Assembly (NCBI GenBank): GCA_016794425.1
Contig: JAEUHR010000057.1
Coordinates: forward strand, 1-64,000
Reading direction: 5' to 3'
DNA: 64,000 nt
Source: Planctomycetota bacterium
GTDB lineage: Bacteria; Planctomycetota; UBA1135; UBA2386
In this document: piece by piece, positions 26,296 to 36,400 of the stretch
Numbering within the stretch: the stretch's first letter is position 1
Layout of the letters: every line of letters begins with the position of its first letter
Notes under the pieces: model-generated
What the model was told of the DNA's origin: nothing
What the model saw: only the letters and a program-made list of their open reading frames with translations
Database searches by the model: none
Position numbers and translations under genes: made by a program

Positions 26296-26646
26296 GGTTG
26301 GAATCACGTGGCCCCGCGAGACGTGGGGCGGGAGACCACGAGAACAGGCGTAACCCAGTTCGGTGTCACGCCCCGGTCGATTTCCCCGAGGTGCGCAAAC
26401 GGTACAAGGCCGCAGCCGCAGCGCGGACGGACGCCGGCAGGAACGGCGATGGCATGGGCCCATCAGCCCATGCGGTGGCTGCTTCGCCACGGCTTGGCCG
26501 CTGCGTGCCGTTCCGTCGCCCCGTCGACGTGCCACCCGGCGGTTCGCCGGCGCGGGTCGGCCGCGGGATGCGTCGCCGGCGAAGCCGTGCTGCCACCGGC
26601 ACACGCCGCCCGCACCACGCCGGGCGAAGCGCCCACCGCAGACACT
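26296..26646. other. 351-bp gap without a supported gene
   Basis: This is the space between two minus-strand secreted-protein genes. It holds two small adjacent inverted repeats: CATGGGC/GCCCATG at 26453-26459 and 26466-26472, then GTGGC/GCCAC at about 26474-26489. They lie ~160 bp past the stop at 26647 and lack a T tract, so a terminator role is weak. The part next to 26295 should carry the promoter of that gene, but I see no convincing -35/-10 pair. Short frames here lack coding character. Confidence 0.5.
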
Positions 26647-28899
26647 TCAGAGCGTCCTCACGCGCACGAACATCGGCTGCGTCACCGCGATGCAACCGCT
26701 CGCCTCCACGGAGAGCCCCTGGAGCACGAGCCGCAAACCCGCGGTGATCGGCAGCAGCGGGAGCGCGAACGGTGTCGGGTCACCGACCCCGAGCATGCCG
26801 ACCGCGGGCGACGGCGAAGTCGTCCACTCCGACGCGGAGCAGAACAACGGTGTCGACAGCTGCGGGAACGGCTGGCCTGCCAGCGCGAAGTCGACATACA
26901 GCCCCGCCAAGCCTGCACTCGGAGATGTCGCCGGCCACACGCGCGCGCCGAGCACGCCGAGCTGCTGCGGCGTGACGACCGGCGACGTCGTGATCTCCAG
27001 GAACGCATCGTAGCCACTCGTGCTCGACAGCCGCGCGTCGCCGAACGGGTGCTCGATTTCACGGGTCCGAGCGGTCGGCGCGCCGCCGATCGTCGACGAA
27101 CCTCCGAACACGAACATGCGGCCCGTCGACTCGCGCCAGCACGACGCAGTGCCGACGCCCACGAGCTCCGGCTGGATGCGGCTGATCTGCCAGACCGGAC
27201 CGCCGTCCCAATCCTGCGCAGCCGAGTGGTAGAGACCGATCGTCGCGTCGTAGCCGCCGACGATCACCGAGCGCTCCTTGACCGGGTCCCAGGCCATCGC
27301 GAAGTCGAGCACCGCCGGTTCGGTGGTCAGCGGAGGCAGGGTCCACAGATTCGCGGCGGGGTCGTAGAGCAGCGTCAGCCCCAGCGTTGGGTTGGTGCCG
27401 TTGCGTCCACCGAACGACACGAGCTTGTTCGTGCGACGGTCGTAGACGAGGCCCCCTTTCTCCCGCGGCACGTTGTTGAAGAAGCCGAGCCCGCTGATGG
27501 GAATCCAGAAGCCGACGCTGTCGAACAGACTCAGGGAGCCGATCGCCCCGAAGCCGTTGTTGCCGCCGTACAACCATGCACGGCCCGCACCATCGCTGCA
27601 GATCGCGGCGTCGTAGCGCGCCGCAACCGGGAACGGCTGGGAGACCGCCGTCCAGCCGCCAACCGCGGTGTAGAGCCAGGTGTCGCTGAAGACCGTGCCG
27701 TTCTGCGAACGGCCGCCGAACAAGAGGATCGTGTTCGGATCGAGCGCCGTCATCGCGGCGCCGAAGCGCGGCGATGGCGACGCGCCGGTGCTGGTGACGT
27801 TCGCCCACTGCGTGCCGTCCCAACGCCACATCTGGTTGGTGGCGTTGCCGCTCGCATCGCGACCACCGAAGACGAACGTGCCAGCCGTGATGTCGGCGGC
27901 GCACGCCTCGGTCAGCGCCGGCGGCCGCACGGTCGGCTGCGACCAGTCGATCCACGTCGTGCCATCGAAGCCGTGGATGTCGTCGATCACCGTTCCCGCC
28001 GCGGACGTGCCGCCGAACAGGATGCACTGCTGGCGAACCGGGTCCCAGATCAGCGACGCCCCGGTGCGCGCGGGGGGCGACGTCGCGGGCGTGGCGCTGG
28101 TCCATTGCGTGCCGTCCCACTCGATCGTCGTGTTGCTGACCGCGAGGCCGCTGCCGCCGCCGAACGCCACGAGCCGCTGTCGCGCTGCATCGAACGCGAG
28201 TGCGCGTCCGGTCACGTAGCTCGCGGGTGCCGGCACCGGCGCCCACGTGACGTCGTCCCACAGGAACGCGCCCGCGTCGGTGAGTGCGACGACGCCACCG
28301 CGCGTCGGATCGAACGCCATGCCGCCGAAGCGGTCGTTCCCCGGCGGCAACGGCATCGACGTCACCGACAGGCCGCTCCAGGTCCAGCCGCCGGCATCGA
28401 ACTGCCACGCCGTGACAGCCGGCGGCGTCGCGGTCTCGACGAGCAGGATCGCCTTGTGGTGGGCGTGGTCCCACGCGAGCTGGCAACGCAGCACCCCCGC
28501 GCTCGCGGGCACGGGAACGTCGGCCGGCGCGAGGCCGGAAATCCAGTTGCCGAACACCGACCACGTCCCCATCGACGGACTCCAGAACATGCCGTAGCCG
28601 GGCGTCTCGGGGTGGGGGTATTCGCAGAGCGCCGCTGGGCCAGCGGCCCAGTAGTCGGGCTGGGTCGCGACACCGGCGCCGCCCCACTCGCGCAACGCCG
28701 TGGAACCCCGAACGACGTGCAGGTGGTTGACGCTGTCGTAGTACCCGCCGGGGCCCGCCCAGCCGACGCCGTTCGACGCGGCTCGTTCGTAGACGCGCGG
28801 CTGACCCTGCGCGTGGGCCGGCAGTAGCACGAAAGCCGACATCAGCAACAGCCGCAGACTCGGCCAGGCGAACGAGACAGGGAAAGCGCAGTGCTTCAT
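26647..28899 (-). CDS. Secreted kelch-repeat protein
   Basis: A 750-residue exported protein. The signal peptide (LRLLLMSAFVLLPAHAQG) starts ~15 residues after the ATG at 28899. Kelch-type blades recur through the middle: LVAFGGGSG...EWDGTQW, CILFGGTSAAGTVIDDI...FDGTTW, FVFGGRDASGNATNQMWRW, ILLFGGRSQNGTVFSDTW, LVSFGGRNGTNP and MFVFGGSSTIGG. The repeated FGG-DTW and FGG-DGTQW words are diagnostic of kelch beta-propellers. The last ~130 residues form a separate beta-rich domain ending MFVRVRTL. The gene lies 59 bp after the ECF sigma-factor gene on the same strand, so co-transcription is possible. Ligand unknown; no enzymatic motif seen. Confidence 0.8.
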   Translation of the reverse strand: MKHCAFPVSFAWPSLRLLLMSAFVLLPAHAQGQPRVYERAASNGVGWAGPGGYYDSVNHLHVVRGSTALREWGGAGVATQPDYWAAGPAALCEYPHPETPGYGMFWSPSMGTWSVFGNWISGLAPADVPVPASAGVLRCQLAWDHAHHKAILLVETATPPAVTAWQFDAGGWTWSGLSVTSMPLPPGNDRFGGMAFDPTRGGVVALTDAGAFLWDDVTWAPVPAPASYVTGRALAFDAARQRLVAFGGGSGLAVSNTTIEWDGTQWTSATPATSPPARTGASLIWDPVRQQCILFGGTSAAGTVIDDIHGFDGTTWIDWSQPTVRPPALTEACAADITAGTFVFGGRDASGNATNQMWRWDGTQWANVTSTGASPSPRFGAAMTALDPNTILLFGGRSQNGTVFSDTWLYTAVGGWTAVSQPFPVAARYDAAICSDGAGRAWLYGGNNGFGAIGSLSLFDSVGFWIPISGLGFFNNVPREKGGLVYDRRTNKLVSFGGRNGTNPTLGLTLLYDPAANLWTLPPLTTEPAVLDFAMAWDPVKERSVIVGGYDATIGLYHSAAQDWDGGPVWQISRIQPELVGVGTASCWRESTGRMFVFGGSSTIGGAPTARTREIEHPFGDARLSSTSGYDAFLEITTSPVVTPQQLGVLGARVWPATSPSAGLAGLYVDFALAGQPFPQLSTPLFCSASEWTTSPSPAVGMLGVGDPTPFALPLLPITAGLRLVLQGLSVEASGCIAVTQPMFVRVRTL

Positions 28900-28958
28900 G
28901 GCACCGGGTGCAGTGCCGGAACGCGCCAGCGCTTGCGCGGAATCGCGGGAATCCGCTG

Positions 28959-29561
28959 CTACGGGCCGCCGGATCGCCGGTCCATCGCGGCCGACAGCGC
29001 GACCAGCGAGCGCGACAGGAGCGTTCGCACCGCGTTCTCCGTACGCCCCATGACGCGGGCGACTTCGGGGATCGGCAGCGCCGCGAGCCGCGCGAGCGCC
29101 ACCACTTCCCGCTGGTCGGGTGCGAGCGTGTCGAGGGACGCGAGCATCAGGTCGTTCGCTTCGTGCGCGATGGCCTCACGGCTCGGCGAATGCAGGGCCG
29201 CGCGCGGATCGGCGACGCCGTCGAGCGCGTCGTCGGGAGCCCGATCGTGCTGTCGCTTCTGCGCCCGCTGACCACGCAGGCGCATGCGAACCTTGTTGAG
29301 CGCGGCCGTGAAGAGCCAGCTGCGGAAGCGAGCTTCGCCCTGCCACTCGAAGGCGGCACCGGCCTGCAGCACTTCGCGGCACGTGGACTGCACGAGGTCC
29401 GACACGGACTCCTGCAGCCGTTGGTCGGCGTCGATGTTGGCGCGCAGGAAGGCCCGGAGCCGCGGCACGTAGCGGACGAGCAAGGCCTCGATGCCGACGG
29501 GATCACCGCGCGACGCGAGGTCGGCGAGGGATCGCGTGTCATCGGCGTCGGAGTCGTGCAT
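28959..29561 (-). CDS. ECF-type RNA polymerase sigma factor
   Basis: A 200-residue sigma factor. Region 2 (about residues 25-95) includes LVRYVPRLRAFLRANI, SVSDLVQSTCREVL and ARFRSWLFTAALNKVRMRL. Region 4 (about 140-195) is LDTLAPDQREVVALARLAAL followed by the helix-turn-helix PIPEVARVMGRTENAVRTLL. There is no region 3, as in ECF sigmas. The ATG at 29561 is the only start that gives an intact region 2. It faces the WD40-type kinase gene across 91 bp; such sigma/kinase pairs are frequent in planctomycetes, where the kinase is thought to replace an anti-sigma factor. No anti-sigma gene is adjacent. A candidate -10 (TAGAAT, complement of 29621-29626) lies 60 bp upstream. Confidence 0.9.
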   Translation of the reverse strand: MHDSDADDTRSLADLASRGDPVGIEALLVRYVPRLRAFLRANIDADQRLQESVSDLVQSTCREVLQAGAAFEWQGEARFRSWLFTAALNKVRMRLRGQRAQKRQHDRAPDDALDGVADPRAALHSPSREAIAHEANDLMLASLDTLAPDQREVVALARLAALPIPEVARVMGRTENAVRTLLSRSLVALSAAMDRRSGGP

Positions 29562-29620
29562 CTCGTTCCAGGTCGGGGCGCAGTTCCACGCAGCGGTCGC
29601 ATGAAGCGCAGCAGAACGGC

Positions 29621-29626
29621 ATTCTA
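29621..29626 (-). promoter_or_regulatory. Possible -10 element upstream of the sigma-factor gene
   Basis: TAGAAT on the minus strand matches 5 of 6 consensus bases and is the only A/T-rich spot in the 91-bp divergent gap. No good -35 hexamer is present, which could mean recognition by another sigma factor. Confidence 0.25.
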
Positions 29627-29652
29627 CTCCGCAGCGGACGCGATCCGTTCCC

Positions 29653-32600
29653 ATGGACTCGACCGACGACCTGCTCGCCGAACTCTTCGCGCGCCCCGAC
29701 GCCGAGTGGAAGAGCGGCCTCGACGACGTCTGTCGGCGGCATCCCGATCGTGCGGCCGATCTGCGCCGTCGCTTCGCGCACCTCGAACGCTGCGGCATCG
29801 CGAGCCCGGTGCCAGCGCGCGAACACGGCGACCCGCCGCGGCGGCTCGGCCCGTACCGGCTGGTGCGTCGACTCGGCGACGGCGGCATGGGCACCGTGTG
29901 GCTCGCCCAGGACGAGGCGCTCGGTCGCGAGGTCGCGATCAAGACGATCCGGCCCGAACGTCTGTGGTTCGACAAGGCACGCGAGCGCTTCCAGCGTGAG
30001 ATCGAAGCCGTCGCGCGGCTGCGCCATCCGGGATGCGTGCAGATCCACCAAGTCGGCGCAGCCGACGGCGTGCCGTGGTTCGCGATGGAGTACGTCGCGG
30101 GGGCGAACGCGCAGCAGATCATCGAAGCGCTGCGCGAACGGCTCGCGACGACACCGATCGCGCACCTCGGCGGTCAGGATCTCGCCGCGGTCCTGCGCCA
30201 GGGCGACCCGCCGCTCGCGAGCGCGAGTTCCGAGCTGTTCGCCGAACCATGGGTGCGCGTCGCGCTGCGGATCGTACTCGGGGCAGCCGAGGCGCTCGCG
30301 CACGCGCACACGCGCGGCGTCGTGCACCGGGACCTGAAGCCCAGCAACCTGATGGTGACGCCGGAGGGCCGCGTCGTCGTGATCGACTTCGGCCTCGCGG
30401 TCGCCGCGGGAACGTCGTCCCTCACCGGCATGGGCAGCCAGCTCGGTTCGGTGCCGTACATGGCGCCCGAACAACTGCGCGGCGACGCCGCTTCGATCGG
30501 GGTTCGCACCGACGTGCGTGCGCTCGGCCTCTGCCTCTGCGAACTGCTGACGCTGCAGCCGACGTTCGCGGCGAAGGATGAACCGATGTTGCGCAGCGCG
30601 ATCCTGGATGGCACGCGGGCGGACGTTCGCAGCGCGAATCCCGCCGTCGGTCGCGACCTCGAGGTCGTGATCGCCCGAGCGCTGCACGTCGATCCCGAAC
30701 AGCGCTACGCATCGGCGCTCGACTTCGCGGCCGACCTCGCGGCCGTGCTCGACGATCGACCGGTACAGGCGCGGCGCGACGCCCTCGGCGCACGCCTGTC
30801 GCGCTGGATGCGGCGCCGGCCAGCCGTGGCCACCGCCTCGGGGCTGCTGCTGCTCGGCGTGCTGGTCGTGCCCACGATCGTGACCTTCGCGATCGCCGAC
30901 GAACGCGATCGGGCACGCGCAGCGGAGAGCGAGGCGCGCCTCCGTGAGTACGTCGCCAACGTCTCGGCTGCCGGCACGGCGCTGCGAACGGGCAACGTCG
31001 GCGAAGCACGGTTGCGCCTCGCGGCCTGTGCACCGGAACAGCGCGCCTTCGAGTGGCGGCACCTCGCGCTCGGCCTCGACGACTCCTTCCTCGTGGTGAA
31101 CACCGGCCCGGGCACGGTCGGCGCGATCGCCGTCTCGGGCGACGGCGAACGGATCGCGACCGGTCGCGACGACGGCCGCATCGTGGTCGTCGACCGTGCC
31201 AGCGGTCGCATCGTTCGCGAGTGGCAGATCGGGTCCGGCCCGATCGCGGCGCTCGGCTTCGATCCGTCGGGACGCGAGGTGTTCGCCGTCGATCAGGCGC
31301 AGTCGCTGCACGTGTTCGACGCCACGAGCGGCGCACTGCTGCGCCAGCGCAGCCGCGGCGACGCGGCGGAGACGCTGCGTCTGCCGACGCCGGTCGATCG
31401 CGTGTTCGTGGGCCGAGGCGCCGGGCGCATCACGACGATCGATCCGGGGACGTTCGCGACACGGCACGACGTCGGGCTCCAACTGCGCGACTGGCCGGGC
31501 GACGGGGGCTTCCGGGTCGCGGACGATGCGCTCGCCGCGGGAGCGGCCAACGGCTTCACGGTTTGGAACCTCGGCGACGGCAGCGTGCGCGCGGAGTTCG
31601 CGAATCCCGTGACCATGGCGGTGCTCGGCGTCACCGACGAACCGCTGACGGTGACCGCGATCGACGGCCACGGTCTCGTGGTCTGGTCACCCGAACGAAG
31701 CACCGCGACGTTCGCCCTCGGCGGTCGCCAACCGCTCACCGCGCTGCCGCTGCGACGCGGGCGCTTCGTCGTCGTCCCGTGCAACACCGGCGAGATCCTC
31801 GTTCTCGACCCGACGGCGCGCACGGCGCGCACCTTGTGCGGCCATCGCGGCGCCGTGACCGCAGCAGCGATCGTGCCGGGGAGCACGTCGTTCGTGACCG
31901 GCGGCGCCGACGGCACCGTGCGCACGTGGAGCGCGGTCGCGACGCCACGCGAGACCGAACTCACCGGCGTCGGTTGGGGTCGTTCGCTCGCGGTCGACGC
32001 GAACGGCCGCCTCTACACCGGCGGTGACGACGCGCAGATCCGCTGCCTCGCTCCGGACAGCGGCAGTCAGGAATGGGGCCGAGGCCATCCGCACTGGGTG
32101 AACGCGCTCGCCGTCGTCGAACGGGACGCGCTGCTGGTCGCATCGGTCGGCAAGACGCTGTTCTTCGGGTCGCGCGAGAACGTGACCGCGCTCGGTCGCC
32201 TCGAGCTCCCCGCGAGCGCTGGCATCGGCGCACGTATCGCGGTCGCGCCGGACGAACGCATCCTCGCGATCGCCGGCAGCGCCGGCTTCGTGACGATCGT
32301 CGATCCCGTGGCGCGCACGGTGCTCCATCACGAACGCGTCCACACCGAGAGCGTCGTCGACGTCGCGTTCGTCGCCCCGCGAACGCTTCTGTCCGCCGGC
32401 GCCGACGGAACCGTGCACCGGATCGACGTCACGAACACGTTCGACGATCGCCTGCTCGTTCGCACGACCGGCGCCTGCCGCGCCATGACGATCGACCGGG
32501 ACGTGCTCTACACCAGCGAACAGGCGCTCGACGCCACGACCGGCCTCGTCTGCGCACGCGACATTCGTACCGGCGAACGTCTCGCGTCGTGCGCCGTCGG

Positions 32601-33408
32601 CGACGCGGTGATCGTGATGCGCGCGCTCGACGAGCGGCGGCTCGTCGTCGGCACGCACAGCGGCCACATCGGGTTCTGGAACCGCGCCCCGTTGGCGCCC
32701 GTTCTCGACGTTCCGTGCTTCGAGCAGCGCGTGCGCAATCTCGCCGTCGCGCCGAACGGCGAGTGGGTCGCGGCGATCGGTGCCGGCGGCGAACCGCGCA
32801 TCCTGCACACCGCTCCGCCGCGGAACGGGCGGGATCGTGAGCAGGTCGCCGATCTGCGCGATCGCATCCGCGCAAGCCTCACCGAACTCGCGTGGAGCCC
32901 GCACGCCGAAGCGGCGATCGCCGGCGATCCCGATCTCGACGACGCGGCGCGCCGCCGCGCGACGGCACTCGTGCCGCCGCCGAATCGATGGAGCCTCGGC
33001 GTCCTCGCCAACCAGCTCGCGGCCTCCCCGTCGCCGGACGAAACGCACCTCGCACGGCTGCGCGCTCTCGTGCCAGCACTCGACGCCGCCTTCACGCGCG
33101 ACGTCGACGATCACGGCAAGCTGCTGCGCATCGGCCGCGCGCTCGTCGCCGTCCGCCTGGGCGATGCCGCCGGTGCGTTGGCGCTGCTCGCCGGCACGAC
33201 TGCCGACGCGACCCAGGGCCCTGACGGCGACGACGGCCACTTCGCGCCGACGCTGCACTTCACGCGCGGCATGGCGCACGTGCTGCAGCACGACACCGCG
33301 GCGGCACGTCGCGAACACGATGCCCTGGCGACCCTGGTCGCCGGCGCCTACCGCGACGACGCCCGCGCCCGACTGTTCCTGCGCGAACTCGACGAAGTGC
33401 TGCGCTGA
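29653..33408 (+). CDS. Transmembrane Ser/Thr protein kinase with WD40-like C-terminal region
   Basis: A 1251-residue protein. The kinase domain spans about residues 67-370: Gly loop LGDGGMGTV (74-82), ATP lysine Lys97 in VAIK, catalytic HRDLKPSN (225-232), DFG (245-247) and VPYMAPEQLRG in the activation segment, so it should be active. A charged linker leads to one membrane helix (SGLLLLGVLVVPTIVTFAIA, about 396-415). The remaining ~830 residues contain WD40-like blades (VGAIAVSGDGERIATGRDDG, TAAAIVPGSTSFVTGGADG, LAVAPNGEWVAAIGAGGE) and a short helical tail. The WD40 part should be extracytoplasmic and may act as the sensor. Divergent from the ECF sigma gene, its probable partner. Confidence 0.9.
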   Translation: MDSTDDLLAELFARPDAEWKSGLDDVCRRHPDRAADLRRRFAHLERCGIASPVPAREHGDPPRRLGPYRLVRRLGDGGMGTVWLAQDEALGREVAIKTIRPERLWFDKARERFQREIEAVARLRHPGCVQIHQVGAADGVPWFAMEYVAGANAQQIIEALRERLATTPIAHLGGQDLAAVLRQGDPPLASASSELFAEPWVRVALRIVLGAAEALAHAHTRGVVHRDLKPSNLMVTPEGRVVVIDFGLAVAAGTSSLTGMGSQLGSVPYMAPEQLRGDAASIGVRTDVRALGLCLCELLTLQPTFAAKDEPMLRSAILDGTRADVRSANPAVGRDLEVVIARALHVDPEQRYASALDFAADLAAVLDDRPVQARRDALGARLSRWMRRRPAVATASGLLLLGVLVVPTIVTFAIADERDRARAAESEARLREYVANVSAAGTALRTGNVGEARLRLAACAPEQRAFEWRHLALGLDDSFLVVNTGPGTVGAIAVSGDGERIATGRDDGRIVVVDRASGRIVREWQIGSGPIAALGFDPSGREVFAVDQAQSLHVFDATSGALLRQRSRGDAAETLRLPTPVDRVFVGRGAGRITTIDPGTFATRHDVGLQLRDWPGDGGFRVADDALAAGAANGFTVWNLGDGSVRAEFANPVTMAVLGVTDEPLTVTAIDGHGLVVWSPERSTATFALGGRQPLTALPLRRGRFVVVPCNTGEILVLDPTARTARTLCGHRGAVTAAAIVPGSTSFVTGGADGTVRTWSAVATPRETELTGVGWGRSLAVDANGRLYTGGDDAQIRCLAPDSGSQEWGRGHPHWVNALAVVERDALLVASVGKTLFFGSRENVTALGRLELPASAGIGARIAVAPDERILAIAGSAGFVTIVDPVARTVLHHERVHTESVVDVAFVAPRTLLSAGADGTVHRIDVTNTFDDRLLVRTTGACRAMTIDRDVLYTSEQALDATTGLVCARDIRTGERLASCAVGDAVIVMRALDERRLVVGTHSGHIGFWNRAPLAPVLDVPCFEQRVRNLAVAPNGEWVAAIGAGGEPRILHTAPPRNGRDREQVADLRDRIRASLTELAWSPHAEAAIAGDPDLDDAARRRATALVPPPNRWSLGVLANQLAASPSPDETHLARLRALVPALDAAFTRDVDDHGKLLRIGRALVAVRLGDAAGALALLAGTTADATQGPDGDDGHFAPTLHFTRGMAHVLQHDTAAARREHDALATLVAGAYRDDARARLFLRELDEVLR

Positions 33409-33466
33409 GCCACGACCTCGGCCGTGCCCGGCCGGAAGCACCGGCAGCGGATCGTGAAGTCGTCCG

Positions 33467-36400
33467 CTACTTGGCCGCCGCGTCGCGCGCCTGCAGCTCC
33501 GCCGCCACGTCGACGTCCCACTCGACGGTCTCGCCGTCGCGGATCGTCCGCGTGATGCGCACCTCCGGCTTGCCCGGCTCGGCGATCACGGCCGTGTACG
33601 TGTCCGGCGGCACGCTGCCGAACTCGTACCAGCCCGAGTCGTTCACGTCGTCGCGGCTGCCGAGCAGCCGCTTCATCACGGTCAGCGTCGACACGCGGCG
33701 CACCACCGGCTTGCCCTGGCCGTCGAGCAGGCTGAGCCACGCGAGCGGGATCTGCTGCCGGTCGACGTTGGTCGCCCGCAGCCGCAGCGTCGCACCGCGC
33801 ACCATCGACAGCGTCACGGTCGTGACGCCGTCCTCGGGCACCTGCACGTCGCGCACGGCGCCCGCCTCGAGCGCTTCGCCTTCGACGCGCAGGTCGTAGG
33901 TCCCCGGTGTGAGCCCCGTGATCTCGAACCGGCCGTCGGTGCCGGAACGGATCGGCTGCGGTTGCGCGCCGAGCAGGTCGAGCATCGGGTTGCCGGCCGC
34001 GCGGCGTCGCTTCGACGAGGTCTCCACCCAGCCGATCTCGGCCCCGGCGACCGCGGTGCCGCTGCCGTCGAGCACCACGCCCTCAATCCGGCCCGCCAGC
34101 GGCACCGTGATCAGCAGTCCCTCGATCGCGGTCGCGCCGTCGACGACCAGGCCGTCGAGCACCGCCTCGCCGTGCGTGCGCAAGGCGTCGCCGCCGCCGC
34201 GGCGGCCACGCCCCGGCCCGACGCGGCTGCCGGCCGTCAGCCGGTAGGTGCCGGCCGCCACCGAGCGGATCGTGAACTCGCCGTTCTCGTCGGTGCGCGC
34301 CTGGCCGAGGCCGTTCTGCGCGATCAGGCCGATCAGTCCCTCGGCCGCGCCGAGCGCGCCCTGGTCGCTGCCGAGCGTCACCGGCAGGCGCGCGACCGGC
34401 TGGCCGCGCGTGTCGACCACGCGGCCGCGGATCGAGCTGGTCGGCAGCTCGACGTCGAACCGGAACTCGGTCGCGTCGGCCGGCACTTCGAGTTCGAACG
34501 TCGTCTGCACCGGCTGGCCCTGGAAGCGGCTCACCTGGATCACGTAGTTGCCCGGCCGGATGCCGACGAGCTCGTAGCGGCCGTCGAGCTCGGCGGCGTC
34601 GGCGCGCACGCCCATGCCGAGGATGCCGTCGCGGTCGGCGCCCATCAGCGTCACCAGCGCCCGCGGCACCGGTGCGCCGCGTTCGCGCACGACGCCGTGC
34701 ACGCGCAGGCCGTCCTCGTCCTCGTCGTGCACGTCGGCCCGCGTGAACTGGCCCTGCCGCACCGTGACGGTCTTGAGCCGCATGTTGCTCATCAGCTCGA
34801 GCGGGATGTTGTCGGCGCGCTCGTCGAGCCGCGATTTGAACACCATGTACTGGCCGGGCGGCAGACCGTCGATGCGGTAGAAGCCCGCCTGGTCCGTGGT
34901 GCTGCTGCGCATCGTGCCGGCCTGCAGGCTGAACGCGACCATCAGTGCGTCGCGCAAGGGACGCATGCCGAGCCCGGTCACCGAGCCCTCGACCCCGCCC
35001 CCCGCGTCGAGCCGGATCTCGATCGGCGGCAACGGCGTGCCGGCCACGACTTCGACGTCCGCGGACGAGGCCTTGGCGAGGTCGGGATGCCGCGCGGTGA
35101 AGCGGTAGCGCCCCGGTTCGAGCGCCGCGATCACGAACCCACCCTTGCTGTCGCTGACCGCGCTGCGGCGCCCCTGCGCCGACGACAGCGCCAGGAAGTC
35201 GAAGTCCTCGGGGTCGATGCGGAACGCGAACGGTCCGCGGCGCCCGCCGTCGTCGCGCTGCCGATGCGCGGTCACCTGCGCGTCGCTGACCGGCTGGCCG
35301 GCGCCGTCGACGACGCGGCCGGCCACCGACTGGCCCGGCTCGAGCCGGAACACCAGCACGTCGCTGGTCTGGCCCGGCGCCAGGTCGACTTCCTGGTTCG
35401 GCGCGTCGGCGCAGCCGTCGGCGCGCACGCGCACGCGCACACGGCCCGGCGGGATGCCGCGCAGTTCGAAGGTGCCGTCCGCGGCCTGGACCTCGCGCCA
35501 GTTGCCGTCGAGGCCGTTCATGCCGCGCTCGAGCATGGTCTGCCCCTCGGGCAGTTGCACGGTGCGCTCGCGCATGCCGCGCCGGCCCGGCCCGAACGGC
35601 GGACCGCCGCCTTCGTCGCTCCAGGTCGGCGCGCTGTTGCCGTCGGTGGCGGCCGGGCGCGTGCCGCCGGCCGCGGCGTCGGCGACGGCTTTGGCCGGCA
35701 CGGCCGTCGTGCGCGTGTCGACGCGGAAGCGCGGTAGCGGCGCGTCGCCGAGCACGACCTTGCCGCGCACGACGGCGCCGCGCTGGATCTCCAGCACCAG
35801 GTCCGGCTCGTCGAGTTTGACGCCGAAGCGCGTCACGGTCGTGTAGCCGGCCTTGCCGGCCTGCACGACCAGCCGTTCGCCGGTCAGGCCTTCGGCGACG
35901 AACCCGCCGTCGGCATCGGTCGTCGCCGCGACGCGGCGGATCTTCAGCATCATCTTCAGGAACTGCGGATCGTCGGGCCGTTCGAACGGACGCAGTTCGA
36001 CCGCGGCGCCGGCGACCGGCCGCCGTTCGTCGTCGACGACGCGGCCGCGCACGGTCACGCCTTCGGCCAGCTGCAGCACGAGGTCCTCGTAGCGGCCGTG
36101 GTCGACGACCGCGAGTTCCTCGATCTGGCTCGGCGCCTGCCGGTCCGCGGCCGCGACGAACGCGACGCGGCCGGCGGCCACGTGTTCGATCGCGAAGCGA
36201 CCGGCGGCGTCGGTCGTGATCGGCGCCTGCCGACCGTCGGCCGAGAACAGCACGCGGCTGATGTCGAGGTAGACCATCGCGACGTTCGCGTTCGCGACCG
36301 GCGCGCCACTGCCGTCGACGACGCGGCCGGCGACGAACGCACCGGCGTGGCCGCGCAGCGTCACTTCGGTGACCTGTGCTTCCCGCACGTCGACGCCGTG

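Noticed and set aside
26296..26646. Possible small gene or structured RNA in the 351-bp gap
   Set aside because: Only two short stems (7 and 5 bp) are visible, without a T tract or covariation evidence, and the open frames lack starts with ribosome sites.
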